In this document: piece after piece, positions 31,794-40,467 of the stretch
How positions within the stretch are numbered: the first letter of the stretch is position 1
Layout: each line of letters starts with the position of its first letter
From: Stenotrophomonas sepilia
GTDB taxonomy: Bacteria > Pseudomonadota > Gammaproteobacteria > Xanthomonadales > Xanthomonadaceae
NCBI RefSeq assembly: GCF_003244875.1
Contig: NZ_LXXZ01000059.1
Coordinates: forward strand, 40,707 to 104,706
DNA length: 64,000 nt
Direction of reading: 5' to 3'
The notes under the pieces: generated by a model
Databases searched by the model: none
What the model was told of the DNA's origin: nothing
The model's input: the letters and a program-made list of their open reading frames with translations, nothing else
Position numbers and translations under genes: made by a program

Positions 31794-32570
31794 ATGACGA
31801 CGCTCATCGAGGTGATCAACCACGGCCCCATCCGCGAACTGCGCCTGGCGCGGCCGCCGGTCAATGCACTGGACACCGATCTGTGCCGGCAGTTGATCCA
31901 TGCCATCGAACTGGCCATGGCCGAAGACGCGCACGGCATCGTGCTGTCGGGCAGCGAGCGCATCTTCACCGGTGGAATGGACGTGCCGCACCTGCTCTCG
32001 CATGGCGATGACAAGCACAAGCTGCTGGACACCTGGAACGCTTTCTTTGGCGCCGTGCGCACACTGGCCGAGAGCCGCATCCCGGTGGTCGCGGCGATCA
32101 CCGGCCACGCCCCGGCCGGCGGCTGCGTGCTGGCCCTGTGCTGCGACTACCGGGTAATGGCGCGCAGCGCCGATCCGTCGCGGCCGTATGCCATCGGCCT
32201 GAACGAGGTGCAGGTGGGCCTGATCGCGCCGGAGGGCATCCAGCGCCTGCTGCGCCGTGCGGTAGGCGTGCACCGCGCCGGCGTGCTGCTGACCACCGGT
32301 TCGCTGGTACCGGCCGAACAGGCGCTGCAGATCGGCCTGGTCGACGAGCTGGCTGAGGGCGACCTGGTGGTGGCCCGCGCCGTGGCCTGGCTGCAGAACC
32401 TGCTGAAGCAGCCTCGGCAGCCGATGCTGCTGACCCGCGCCATCGCTCGCGCCGACCTGCACGAAGCGCTGCACCCGGACCTGATCCAGCTCGACCGCTT
32501 CGTCGACGCCTGGTTCGCCCCGGACGCACAGAACGCCCTGCAGGCCCTGGTGGCGCGCCTGGGCAAATAG
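31794..32570 (+). CDS. Enoyl-CoA hydratase/isomerase family protein
   Basis: A 258-residue crotonase-fold enzyme. The oxyanion-hole segments are GSERIFTGGMDVPHL and ITGHAPAGGCVLALCCDYRVMA, with LNEVQVGLIAPEG following. The position usually holding the first catalytic Glu of true hydratases is replaced in AGGCVLAL, so an isomerase or other activity is possible. It starts at ATG 31794, head-to-head with the copper chaperone. Fatty-acid metabolism is inferred, in keeping with the thioesterase gene downstream. Confidence 0.88.
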   Translation: MTTLIEVINHGPIRELRLARPPVNALDTDLCRQLIHAIELAMAEDAHGIVLSGSERIFTGGMDVPHLLSHGDDKHKLLDTWNAFFGAVRTLAESRIPVVAAITGHAPAGGCVLALCCDYRVMARSADPSRPYAIGLNEVQVGLIAPEGIQRLLRRAVGVHRAGVLLTTGSLVPAEQALQIGLVDELAEGDLVVARAVAWLQNLLKQPRQPMLLTRAIARADLHEALHPDLIQLDRFVDAWFAPDAQNALQALVARLGK

Positions 32571-32572
32571 AC

Positions 32573-32650
32573 GGTAGTGCCGACCGCTGGCCGGCAACCG
32601 CAAGCGCCCCAGGAGGATCATGAGGTTGCCGGCCAGCGGCCGGCACTACC
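32573..32650. repeat. SMAG REP pair
   Basis: Two inverted arms separated by about 35 bases, just past the hydratase stop. Confidence 0.9.
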
Positions 32651-32673
32651 GATGATGGGCTGGCCCGCACCGG

Positions 32674-32679
32674 TATAAT
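32674..32679 (+). promoter_or_regulatory. Consensus -10 element before tesB
   Basis: A perfect TATAAT lies 18 bases before the tesB GTG, implying a leader of about 12 bases. I see no good -35 hexamer. Confidence 0.5.
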
Positions 32680-32697
32680 CGGGGCCTCTTCACTGCT

Positions 32698-33618
32698 GTG
32701 GCCGCCCCCTTGAACGACACGCCCGAACCCGTCGTCTCCGAGCTGATCGACCTGCTCACGCTGGAGCGGCTGGAGGACAACCTGTTCCGCGGGCAGAGCC
32801 GCGACATCGGCACCAAGTACGTGTTCGGTGGGCAGGTGCTGGGCCAGGCACTGGCTGCGGCGCAGGCCACGGTCGACAATGGCCGTCACGTGCACTCGCT
32901 GCACGCCTACTTCCTGCGCGCCGGCAACATCGACCACCCGATCGTCTACGACGTGGACCGCACCCGCGATGGCGGCAGCTTCTCGGTGCGACGGGTCACC
33001 GCGATCCAGCACGGCAAGGTGATCTTCTTCTGCGCGGCCTCGTTCCAGCAGGCCGAGACCGGCGCCGAGCACCAGCACAAGATGCCCGAGGTGCCGCAGC
33101 CGGAAGACATCGAACCGAATCGCCCGCTGCCGGCCGAGGTGCTGGAGCGACTGCCGATCAAGGTGCAGCGCTGGCTGTCGCGTGGCGGCCCGTTCGAGTT
33201 CCGCCACGTCTACCCGCGCGACGAACTGAACCCGCCCAAGCGCCCGCCCTACCACCAGGTGTGGCTGCGCCTGAGCGAGCCGGTCGGCGATGCACCGGAG
33301 CTGCACCAGGCGCTGCTGGCCTATGCCTCCGACTTCCACCTGCTGGGCACGGCAACCTTCCCGCACGGCATCAGCTACTACCACCCGCACGTGCAGATGG
33401 CCTCGCTCGACCACGCAATCTGGTTCCACCGCCCGTTCCGCGCCGACGACTGGCTGCTGTATTCGCTGGACAGCCCCAGCGCGCAGGATTCGCGCGGCCT
33501 GGCCCGCGGCCAGTTCTTCACCCGCAACGGCGTGCTGGTGGCCAGCACCGCGCAGGAAGGCCTGATCCGCGTCGTTCCCGACCAGGCCGCGGCCGCTGCC
33601 GTGCCGGCCAAGGAGTAA
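32698..33618 (+). CDS. tesB: Acyl-CoA thioesterase II
   Basis: A 306-residue double-hotdog thioesterase hydrolysing medium- and long-chain acyl-CoAs. Family features are FRGQSRDIGTKYVFGGQVLGQAL near residue 30, VHSLHAYFLRAGN and the C-terminal ASLDHAIWFHRPFRADDWLLY with the catalytic Asp. The start is GTG 32698. Followed five bases later by a DUF2007-type gene, so co-transcription is likely. Confidence 0.95.
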   Translation: MAAPLNDTPEPVVSELIDLLTLERLEDNLFRGQSRDIGTKYVFGGQVLGQALAAAQATVDNGRHVHSLHAYFLRAGNIDHPIVYDVDRTRDGGSFSVRRVTAIQHGKVIFFCAASFQQAETGAEHQHKMPEVPQPEDIEPNRPLPAEVLERLPIKVQRWLSRGGPFEFRHVYPRDELNPPKRPPYHQVWLRLSEPVGDAPELHQALLAYASDFHLLGTATFPHGISYYHPHVQMASLDHAIWFHRPFRADDWLLYSLDSPSAQDSRGLARGQFFTRNGVLVASTAQEGLIRVVPDQAAAAAVPAKE

Positions 33619-33622
33619 ACCC

Positions 33623-34117
33623 ATGCGCCAGATCTTCAGCAGCCAGCGCGTGGAAACCGTCGAAGGCGTGGCCGAGCTCCTGCGCGGGCATGGCATCGAG
33701 GTCAAGGTGACCAACGGGCGCTCCTACAAGACCCGCCGCCGCGGCCAGTTCAGCTATACCGACCTGGGCAACGCCAGTGCCTATCCGGCGGTGTGGATCG
33801 TGCGCGCCGACGATCAGCCGCGCGCGCGCGAAATCCTGCGCGAGGCGCGCCTGCTCGATACCACCCGCCGCGACCACCCCACGGCCGAGTTCGCCTTCCG
33901 CGACGCGCCTGGAACGGGCAGCGGCGGCCGCAGCTGGGCCTGGCGCATCCGCATCGCCCTGCTGGTGGTGATTGCTGGCGTGGCGTTGGTCATCGGCCTG
34001 CGCCATCGTGGTGCCCCGGCACCTGCCCCGCAGGCCCAGCCGCAGCAGGCGCAACCGGCCCCGCAGGCCGCCCCGGAAGAGGACGAAGTCCGGGTCCGCA
34101 TCCAGCCCTCGAAGTGA
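33623..34117 (+). CDS. DUF2007-type protein with C-terminal membrane segment
   Basis: A 164-residue protein. Residues 1-80 (MRQIFSSQRVETVEGVAELL ... REILREARLL) resemble the DUF2007 putative signal-transducing domain, sometimes named pathogenicity-like protein in xanthomonads. A single transmembrane helix lies near residues 113-130, followed by a Pro/Gln/Ala-rich tail. It is coupled to tesB by a 4-base gap. The function is not established. A family A hairpin follows directly. Confidence 0.75.
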   Translation: MRQIFSSQRVETVEGVAELLRGHGIEVKVTNGRSYKTRRRGQFSYTDLGNASAYPAVWIVRADDQPRAREILREARLLDTTRRDHPTAEFAFRDAPGTGSGGRSWAWRIRIALLVVIAGVALVIGLRHRGAPAPAPQAQPQQAQPAPQAAPEEDEVRVRIQPSK

Positions 34118-34127
34118 TTCGCGGGTG

Positions 34128-34194
34128 AAAAAGGGGACGGAGGGGATTAAGTCGTTTGTGGCACAAACGACTTAATCCCCTCCGTCCCCTTTTT
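34128..34194. repeat. Perfect 33-bp inverted repeat, family A copy 2
   Basis: 33-base arms pair perfectly around a single central base. The outer ends are A5 and T5, so either strand reads as a strong intrinsic terminator. It lies just past the DUF2007-type gene. Confidence 0.92.
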
Positions 34195-34204
34195 GTCATG
34201 AGGA

Positions 34205-34228
34205 TGCCGGCCAGCGGCCGGCACTACC
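34205..34228. repeat. Solitary SMAG arm
   Basis: A single TGCCGGCCAGCGGCCGGCA arm ending ACTACC, without an inverted partner, follows the family A hairpin. Confidence 0.8.
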
Positions 34229-34299
34229 GCACAGAATGGTGGTCACACTTCGCGCGCGGCTCCGTCATGGGACACAATCCCCGCAGGAGAGCCGCCGCC

Positions 34300-35517
34300 A
34301 TGACGACGTTCGCCGCATCGATCGACCAGACCCTGGAACGCGAACTGCCCGCCGCCGCCAGCGGTTGCCAGCACGCCTACGGCCGCATCGTGCTGGCCTG
34401 CCAGAACACGGTCACCGCCATCGCGCTGGCCATCACCCGGGACCGCCAGGCCAGCGAGGACATCGCCCAGGAGGCCTTTGTGAAGGGCTGGCAGCAGCTG
34501 CACCAGCTACGCAGCGCGACCAGCTTCCTGCCTTGGCTGCGGCAGATCACCCGCAACCTGGCCCGCGACTGGCTGCGCGCCCAGCGTGGCCGTCCACTGA
34601 CCGGCGAGGCGGCCGAGGTGGCGATGGGGATGGCCGCAGATCCGTCCCCGGGCGCAGCCGATCGCCTGCAGCGGGTGGAGGAAGAAATCGCCGCCGAGGA
34701 CATCATCTCCACCCTGCCCGCCGACAGCCGCGAAGTCCTGTTGCTGTACTACCGCGAAGGCCAGCGCTCGCAGCAGGTGGCCGACCTGCTCGGGCTCAGC
34801 GACGCGGCGGTGCGCAAGCGCCTGTCGCGCGCCCGCGCGCTGGTGCGCGACGGCCTGCTGCAGCGCTTCGGTGAATTCGCCCGCAGCAGCGCACCGAGCG
34901 CCGCCTTCGCCACCGCCGTGGTGTCAATGATGCTGGTGGCCGCGCCCGGCACCGCCAGCGCCGCGATCGTGCTCGGCACCGGCGTCGGCATCGGTGGCAG
35001 CAAGCTCGGCCTGGGCGGCGCCAGCGTAGCCGGTGGTACCGCAATGGGCACCCTGACCGCCACGCTCGGCCAACTGCATGTGCTGCCAGTGGCAAGCTGG
35101 GGGGCGATCCTCGCCGGTGTCGCCGGCGGCGCGATCGGCAGCTACCTCGGTGCACGCTTCCTGATGTCCTATACCGAGACCGAACGCGAACGCGCGCAGG
35201 TTCGGCACTTTGTCCGCCTCAACACCGGTACTGGCCTGGTCTGGTGCCTGGCGATGCTGCTGGCGGCACTGTTGCAGGCTCCGATCTGGAGCCAGATGCT
35301 GCTGCTGGCATTGGGCCTGGGTGTGGTCAACTACCAGTGCCTGGTGCCGCTGCAACGGGTGATGGCGCCGATGATCGCGCGCGATTCGGCGCGGCGTGGG
35401 CGCCGCGGAACCAACTGGAAATTCGAATCCATGTACGGTCGCACCGGCATCATCGGGGCGAACCTGCTGGTGATCGCCCTGGTGGTGTATGTGCTGATGC
35501 GCAACGGCCACCTGTAA
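34300..35517 (+). CDS. ECF sigma factor fused to a C-terminal membrane domain
   Basis: A 405-residue protein. Residues about 20-95 are sigma region 2 (ASEDIAQEAFVKGWQQL, FLPWLRQITRNLARDWLR). Residues about 125-190 are region 4 (TLPADSREVLLLYYREGQRSQQVADLLGLSDAAVRKRLSRARALVRD). The remainder carries several hydrophobic segments: a Gly/Ala-rich stretch at 208-285, then LVWCLAMLLAALLQ, MLLLALGLGVVNYQ and GIIGANLLVIALVVYVL near the end. The membrane part may tether or regulate the sigma factor, replacing a separate anti-sigma protein. Start ATG 34300 has AGGAGA nine bases upstream. No partner anti-sigma gene is adjacent. Confidence 0.88.
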   Translation: MTTFAASIDQTLERELPAAASGCQHAYGRIVLACQNTVTAIALAITRDRQASEDIAQEAFVKGWQQLHQLRSATSFLPWLRQITRNLARDWLRAQRGRPLTGEAAEVAMGMAADPSPGAADRLQRVEEEIAAEDIISTLPADSREVLLLYYREGQRSQQVADLLGLSDAAVRKRLSRARALVRDGLLQRFGEFARSSAPSAAFATAVVSMMLVAAPGTASAAIVLGTGVGIGGSKLGLGGASVAGGTAMGTLTATLGQLHVLPVASWGAILAGVAGGAIGSYLGARFLMSYTETERERAQVRHFVRLNTGTGLVWCLAMLLAALLQAPIWSQMLLLALGLGVVNYQCLVPLQRVMAPMIARDSARRGRRGTNWKFESMYGRTGIIGANLLVIALVVYVLMRNGHL

Positions 35518-35519
35518 CC

Positions 35520-35548
35520 GACAACGCCGGCACTGCGCCGGCGTTGTC
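35520..35548. terminator. Hairpin between convergent genes
   Basis: GACAACGCCGGC pairs perfectly with GCCGGCGTTGTC around ACTGC. It lies two bases past the sigma-membrane gene stop and serves convergent transcription. Confidence 0.7.
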
Positions 35549-35568
35549 TCCGATCACCGCATTGACAC

Positions 35569-36129
35569 TCAGCGCTGCGGCTTCGGTGCGCCGCCATCGC
35601 GTGGACCGCCCTGGCGCGGGCCGCCGTGCATCGGGCCCTTGGCTGCGTCGAACTCGGCCTTGCTCAGCTGGCCGTCCTTGTTGGTGTCGGCGGCAGCGAA
35701 CCAGGCATCACGATGCTGCTTCATGCGCAGCTCGCGGTCGGCCTTGTCCAGGTAACCGTCCTTGTTGAGGTCGAGCCGGTCGAAGCGCGCAGCCAGGCGC
35801 GGATCGGCCTTGGCCTCGTCGCGGCTGATGCGGCCGTCCTTGTTGACGTCCAGCCTGGCCCAGCGCTCACCGCCGTGGCCACGGCGGCCATGCTGCCAGC
35901 GCGGCAGCTCATCGCGCGAGAGCTTGCCGTCCTTGTTCTTGTCCAGCTCGTCGAACTTCGCGGCCAGGCGCGGATTGGCAGCCGCCTCGCTGCGGTCGAT
36001 CACGCCGTCGCCATTGGTGTCCAGCTTGGCCGGGCGCTGCGCGGGCATGGCCGGGGTGTCGGCGGCCAGCGCGATTCCGGAAGCGGAGGTGCCCAGCAGC
36101 AGGGCCAGCAGCAGGGGGGTACGGATCAT
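35569..36129 (-). CDS. Secreted EF-hand calcium-binding protein
   Basis: A 186-residue protein with a Sec signal ([22 protein letters not shown]) and five EF-hand loops: [48 protein letters not shown] and [13 protein letters not shown] Gly/Pro/Arg-rich tail follows. It probably binds Ca2+ in the periplasm or outside. The regular spacing suggests paired hands. The role is unknown; similar proteins are common in xanthomonads. Confidence 0.9.
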   Translation of the reverse strand: MIRTPLLLALLLGTSASGIALAADTPAMPAQRPAKLDTNGDGVIDRSEAAANPRLAAKFDELDKNKDGKLSRDELPRWQHGRRGHGGERWARLDVNKDGRISRDEAKADPRLAARFDRLDLNKDGYLDKADRELRMKQHRDAWFAAADTNKDGQLSKAEFDAAKGPMHGGPRQGGPRDGGAPKPQR

Positions 36130-36285
36130 GAGGTCACTCCTGGGGATGGGAACAGCGTCGGGGTGATCACTTCACCCTCGGGGGACAACAACGCCCGGGC
36201 GCGACGTCGGTTGACGCCACTGCCGATTCCATTCATCCGCCGGACAGTCGCCGCCTCTGCGACAGGCTGGGGCTATGCTGTGCCC

Positions 36286-37041
36286 ATGGCGATACATGGC
36301 GACAGAGACGACGAACTGCGGCTTTTCCAGACCGGCGAGCACCCCTGCGGGTACTGGTCCGACCGGGTGGCGCGCGACCTGGTGCTGGACCCGCACGATC
36401 GCCGGCTGGGTGGCCTGTACCCGCTGGCACTGAGCTGGGGCTTCCGCCGCAGCGGCGACCTGGTCTACCGGCCGCACTGCGCGCACTGCCAGGCCTGCGT
36501 GGCGGTCCGGATCCCGGTGGCACGCTTCGCCCCGGACCGCAGCCAGCGCCGCTGTGCCGCCCGCAATGACGACCTGGAGGTGCGGATCACTGCCGCCACC
36601 GCCCGCGACGACCTGTTCGCGCTGTATCACCGCTACCTCACCCACCGCCACGCCAATGGCGGCATGGACGACCACGGCCCGCACGAGTTCGAGCAGTTCC
36701 TGATCGGCAGCTGGTCGCACACCCGCTTCATGGAGATGCGCCTGCCCGGCCACGACGGCCAGCCCAGCCAGCTGCTGGGGGTGGCGGTGACCGACGTCAC
36801 CGAGCATGGCCTGTCGGCGGTCTATACGTTCTTCGACCCGGACCACGCCGCGCGCGGGCTGGGTACCTTCGCGATCCTGCAGCAGATCGAGTGGGCGCGC
36901 CGCGAGGGGCTGCCGCACGTGTACCTGGGCTACTGGATCCGCGGGCACCAGAAGATGGACTACAAGCGCCGCTTCCATCCCCTTGAGGCCTACGACGGCC
37001 GCCGCTGGCACGATTTCGACAACGAACTGGACGGGCGCTGA
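36286..37041 (+). CDS. bpt: Aspartate/glutamate leucyltransferase (arginyl-transferase family)
   Basis: A 251-residue N-end-rule aminoacyl-tRNA-protein transferase. The N-terminal zinc/cysteine region includes [18 protein letters not shown] and [14 protein letters not shown]. The C-terminal GNAT-like domain has [29 protein letters not shown] and [11 protein letters not shown]. It transfers Leu (Bpt type) to acidic N-termini, marking proteins for ClpAP. Bacterial members of this length are usually Bpt rather than arginyl transferases. It has a divergent spacer with the EF-hand gene. Confidence 0.92.
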   Translation: MAIHGDRDDELRLFQTGEHPCGYWSDRVARDLVLDPHDRRLGGLYPLALSWGFRRSGDLVYRPHCAHCQACVAVRIPVARFAPDRSQRRCAARNDDLEVRITAATARDDLFALYHRYLTHRHANGGMDDHGPHEFEQFLIGSWSHTRFMEMRLPGHDGQPSQLLGVAVTDVTEHGLSAVYTFFDPDHAARGLGTFAILQQIEWARREGLPHVYLGYWIRGHQKMDYKRRFHPLEAYDGRRWHDFDNELDGR

Positions 37042-37078
37042 CAAACCGCTGACACCGGGCCGGGTGCAGAATAGGGGG

Positions 37079-38287
37079 ATGAACGCCAAACCCCTGATCC
37101 TCGCCATGGCCCTGCTCTGCGGCGCCACCGCCCCCGCCTTTGCCACGTCCCCCGCGATGACTGAGAAGCCGTCCACTGCGCTGCGCCTGGCCACCTACAA
37201 CACGTCGCTGTACTCCGATGATGCCGGTGGCCTGATCAAGGAACTGGAGGGCGACAGCGAGCACGCACGCAAGATCGCCGCCGTGCTGCAGCAGGTGCGC
37301 CCGGACCTGGTGCTGCTGAACGAATTTGATTTCGACGATGCCCATCGCGCCGCCGACCTGTTCCAGAAGCGCTACCTGGAAGTCGCCCAGCCCGGCGGCG
37401 GCAAGCCGCTGCACTTTGCCTACCGCTACCTGGCGCCGGTCAACACCGGTGTGCCCAGCGGCCTGGACCTGGACAACAACGGCGTGGTCGGCGGCGAAGG
37501 CCGCGGCCGTGGCAATGACGCGTGGGGCTACGGCCTGCACCCGGGCCAGTACGGCATGCTGGTGCTGTCGCGCTACCCGATCGATGAAACCAAGGTGCGC
37601 AGCTTCCAGCTGCTGAAGTGGAGTGCGATGCCCGGTGCCATCCGCCCGGTCGATCCGCGTACCGGCCAGAGCTTCTACAACGACCACGTGTGGTCGCAGC
37701 TGCGCCTGTCCTCGAAGTCGCATTGGGACGTACCGGTGAAAACCCCGGGCGGCGTGGTCCACGCGCTGGTCTCGCATCCGACGCCGCCGGTGTTCGACGG
37801 CCCGGAAAAGCGCAACGCGGCACGTAACCACGACGAACTGCGCCTGTGGCAGGAATACCTGTCCAAGGGTGAGAAGCCCTGGCTGTGCGACGACAAGGGC
37901 CAGTGTGGCGGCCTGGCGCAGGACGCGCGCTTCGTGATCCTCGGCGATCTGAACAACGACCCGGTCGATGGCGATGGCCGCCACGAGGCGATCGTCGAGC
38001 TGATCGAGAACGCGCGCGTGCTGCGCTACCCCACCCCGCGCAGCGTCGGCGGTGAGCAGACCAGCCTGGCCTATGCGGCCAAGGGTATCGAACGCAAGGG
38101 CGCACCGTTCCACGCCACCGGCGATTTCGGCCCGAAGTCCGGCACCATGCGCCTGGACTACGTGCTGCCCTCGACCGGCTTCGAATACGTGGGCAGCGGT
38201 ATCTTCTGGCCGGCCAATGAAAGCCCGGAAGCGAAGATCGCCGACGGCAGCGACCACCATCTGGTGTGGGTGGACGTGAAGCAGTAA
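37079..38287 (+). CDS. Secreted endonuclease/exonuclease/phosphatase-family protein
   Basis: A 402-residue exported protein of the EEP superfamily. The signal peptide is residues 1-22 (MNAKPLILAMALLCGATAPAFA). Catalytic-site pieces are ATYNTSLY, LLNEFDFDD (metal-binding Glu), ILGDLNNDP and GSDHHLVWVDV (catalytic His). A phosphodiesterase acting on extracellular nucleic acid or phospholipid-like substrates is the natural inference. The substrate is unknown. An AGGGGG directly abuts the start codon, unusually close for a ribosome-binding site. Confidence 0.88.
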   Translation: MNAKPLILAMALLCGATAPAFATSPAMTEKPSTALRLATYNTSLYSDDAGGLIKELEGDSEHARKIAAVLQQVRPDLVLLNEFDFDDAHRAADLFQKRYLEVAQPGGGKPLHFAYRYLAPVNTGVPSGLDLDNNGVVGGEGRGRGNDAWGYGLHPGQYGMLVLSRYPIDETKVRSFQLLKWSAMPGAIRPVDPRTGQSFYNDHVWSQLRLSSKSHWDVPVKTPGGVVHALVSHPTPPVFDGPEKRNAARNHDELRLWQEYLSKGEKPWLCDDKGQCGGLAQDARFVILGDLNNDPVDGDGRHEAIVELIENARVLRYPTPRSVGGEQTSLAYAAKGIERKGAPFHATGDFGPKSGTMRLDYVLPSTGFEYVGSGIFWPANESPEAKIADGSDHHLVWVDVKQ

Positions 38288-38314
38288 CCGGAATGGCCGA
38301 TTGCTGAAGATGTT

Positions 38315-38340
38315 GTAGAGCCGAGCCCATGCTCGGCTAC
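38315..38340. repeat. REP-like GTAG arm
   Basis: GTAGAGCCGAGCCCATGCTC and the rest of a stem-loop lie 27 bases after the EEP gene stop. It is a variant of the SMAG arm with a different stem sequence. Confidence 0.75.
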
Positions 38341-38355
38341 TGCAACCAACCAAGC

Positions 38356-38796
38356 TTAGTAGCTCTGCCAGTCAATCTGAGCGTCAGCCCCGAGATACCG
38401 GTCCTGCCAAGCCTGCTCCCGGCCCGGGGAATCGATGAACTCATCCTCGGAAAGCTGCTCATATCCGAGCTCGATCTCCATCTTGTTCTCTGGATCCAGA
38501 TGAAACGTCAAACTCGTCCAGAGTGCATGGTGCCATTGCGCAAAGAGCTGATGCATCTCCAGAAGCGCTGCTTCAGCATCATCTGGAATTTCTAGATAGC
38601 CGTATGAGCCTGACGGCTTGCGGTAGAACGCCCAACCCGACCAGACATTCTTGATGATCTCGAAGTTCAGCCAGATCTCGCATTGGTCGGTAGGCACGGC
38701 ATCAATCAGTGATTGGCCAATTCGGTGATACAAGGCAGGTAGCGCTGATGTAAGCCGCTCGTCCAAGCCTTCTCCTGAGATGTCTTTGGCATTCAT
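38356..38796 (-). CDS. Orphan YezG/DUF600-type immunity protein
   Basis: A 146-residue acidic protein resembling the YezG family, the antitoxins of LXG/YeeF-type DNase polymorphic toxins. Features include ALYHRIGQSLIDAVP, WAFYRKPSGSYGYLEIPDDA, HHALWTSLTFHLDPENKMEI and ELGYEQLSEDEF. GC content is by eye near 50%, clearly below its neighbours, and codon use differs, pointing to recent transfer. No toxin gene lies on either side in this window. It may protect against toxins of competing strains. It starts at ATG 38796. Confidence 0.8.
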   Translation of the reverse strand: MNAKDISGEGLDERLTSALPALYHRIGQSLIDAVPTDQCEIWLNFEIIKNVWSGWAFYRKPSGSYGYLEIPDDAEAALLEMHQLFAQWHHALWTSLTFHLDPENKMEIELGYEQLSEDEFIDSPGREQAWQDRYLGADAQIDWQSY

Positions 38797-39142
38797 CCGT
38801 CAGAAGATAAAACACGCAGGATTTTGACGCTCAACCAGATGTCGCTTTCAGCTCGCAATTGCGGCCTAGCGCTCTACGTCTTTGCAGCAAACCCTCTAAC
38901 GGCAGCACCTGGCACTCAATAGCCCCAGCAGGCCGTCGCGCATGACTGAAGATGTGATCCATTGTCGGGCTGAAAGCGTCACATGGAAAAGCAGCCGAGC
39001 GTGGGCTCGGCTCTACAGAAGACTCACACAGTTCATGGCAAGCCGGCGGGTGCGGCCTGGCGCTACCGCACAGAAATCTGTACCGACCAACGGTCGGTAC
39101 CTACCGGGATGCGGCCGCCGGGCATGGCCCGGCGCTATCGGT
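38797..39142. other. Non-coding spacer with REP-like elements
   Basis: This 346-base spacer begins with low-GC sequence upstream of the immunity gene (to about 38930). It then carries an AGCCGAGCGTGGGCTCGGCT arm at 38993-39016, a TACCGACCAACGGTCGGTA arm at 39081-39105 and a CCGGGCATGGCCCGG dyad at 39118-39132. No gene is seen on either strand; three different REP-type stems are clustered here. Confidence 0.6.
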
Positions 39143-40330
39143 TTAGGGGCGCAGTTCGACGCCGATGGCGTCGGCGGCGTCACGCGCGATGGCGCGTGCT
39201 TCGTCGATGTTTTCCGCGCGCGCCAGGGTGACACCGACGCGGCGGTGGCCATGCACGCTCGGCTTGCCGAACAGGCGCACGGCGGTATCCGGTACCTGCA
39301 GCGCGGCGGCGACGTTGTTGAAGTACGGCACACCCTCGCCGTGTGCCAACAGCGCGCACGACGCCGACGGACCACTCTGGCGGATCACCGGAATCGGCAG
39401 GCCAAGGATGGCGCGCGCGTGCAGCGCGAACTCACTCAGCTCCTGCGATACCAGCGTCACCAGGCCGGTGTCGTGCGGGCGCGGCGACACTTCACTGAAC
39501 CACACCTCATCACCCTTCACGAACAGCTCGACACCGAACAGGCCCCAGCCACCGAGGTCATCGGTGATCGCACGCGAGATCTCTTCGGCACGCGCCAGCG
39601 CCGCGCTCGACATCGGCTGCGGCTGCCAGCTTTCGCGGTAGTCGCCGTCCTTCTGCAGATGGCCGATCGGCGCGCAGAACGAGGTGCCACCGGCATGGCG
39701 CACGGTCAGCAGGGTGATCTCGTAATCGAAGTCGATGAAACCCTCGACGATGCAGCGGCCGGCACCGGCACGGCCACCGGTCTGTGCGTACTCCCAGGCC
39801 GGAGCGATGTCCGCTTCGCTGCGCAGGGTGCTCTGGCCCTTGCCCGAGGACGACATGACCGGCTTGACCACGCACGGCAGGCCGATGGCGGCCACGGCAG
39901 CGCGGTATTCGGCCTCGGTATCGACGAAGCGGTAGGGCGAGGTCGGCAGGCCCAGGGTTTCGGCGGCGAGGCGACGGATGCCTTCGCGATCCATGGTCAG
40001 GCGTGCGGCGCGCGCAGTCGGGATCACCCGCAGGCCCTGCTCCTGCTCCAGCTGGACCAGGGTCTCGGTATGGATGGCCTCGATCTCCGGCACCACCAGA
40101 TGTGGCTGCTCCTGGGCGATCAGGGCGCGCAGCGCCATCGCATCGAGCATGTCGATCACGTGCGAGCGGTGGGCGACCTGCATGGCCGGGGCATCGGCGT
40201 AGCGGTCAGCGGCGATCACTTCCACGCCCAGCCGCTGCAGCTCGATGGCCACCTCCTTGCCGAGTTCGCCCGAGCCCAGCAGCAGCACGCGGGTGGCGGA
40301 GGGGGACAACGGAGTTCCAAGCTTGGCCAT
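39143..40330 (-). CDS. purT: Formate-dependent phosphoribosylglycinamide formyltransferase 2
   Basis: A 395-residue ATP-grasp enzyme making formyl-GAR from GAR, formate and ATP in purine synthesis. Conserved are [19 protein letters not shown] at the N-terminus, [25 protein letters not shown] (ATP-binding loop) and [18 protein letters not shown] 40330 gives the family-like N-terminus [12 protein letters not shown]. Monocistronic and divergent from the SPFH operon. Confidence 0.96.
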   Translation of the reverse strand: MAKLGTPLSPSATRVLLLGSGELGKEVAIELQRLGVEVIAADRYADAPAMQVAHRSHVIDMLDAMALRALIAQEQPHLVVPEIEAIHTETLVQLEQEQGLRVIPTARAARLTMDREGIRRLAAETLGLPTSPYRFVDTEAEYRAAVAAIGLPCVVKPVMSSSGKGQSTLRSEADIAPAWEYAQTGGRAGAGRCIVEGFIDFDYEITLLTVRHAGGTSFCAPIGHLQKDGDYRESWQPQPMSSAALARAEEISRAITDDLGGWGLFGVELFVKGDEVWFSEVSPRPHDTGLVTLVSQELSEFALHARAILGLPIPVIRQSGPSASCALLAHGEGVPYFNNVAAALQVPDTAVRLFGKPSVHGHRRVGVTLARAENIDEARAIARDAADAIGVELRP

Positions 40331-40412
40331 GGCGGTTCCAGCAGCGACGTGAAGGCGGGTGGGCATTCTAGCTGGCCGCGCACCCTGACCATGGCATCCG
40401 ACGAACGGTAGT

Positions 40413-40440
40413 CGACAAGTGATATCAATTTGATATCTTC
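40413..40440 (+). promoter_or_regulatory. Promoter with embedded operator dyad, SPFH operon
   Basis: TCGACA (40413) and TATCTT (40435) are 16 bases apart and fit a sigma-70 promoter. Between and overlapping the -10 lies GATATCAA-T-TTGATATC (40422-40438), a perfect 8-bp dyad. This is a position where a bound repressor would block RNA polymerase. Confidence 0.6.
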
Positions 40441-40467
40441 AATTCGAACCCTCAAGGACGTACCGCC

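Noticed and set aside
38797..38941. Integron-like recombination site near the immunity gene
   Set aside because: A CTCTAACGG-like string is present, but the matching second core site and stem structure are missing.
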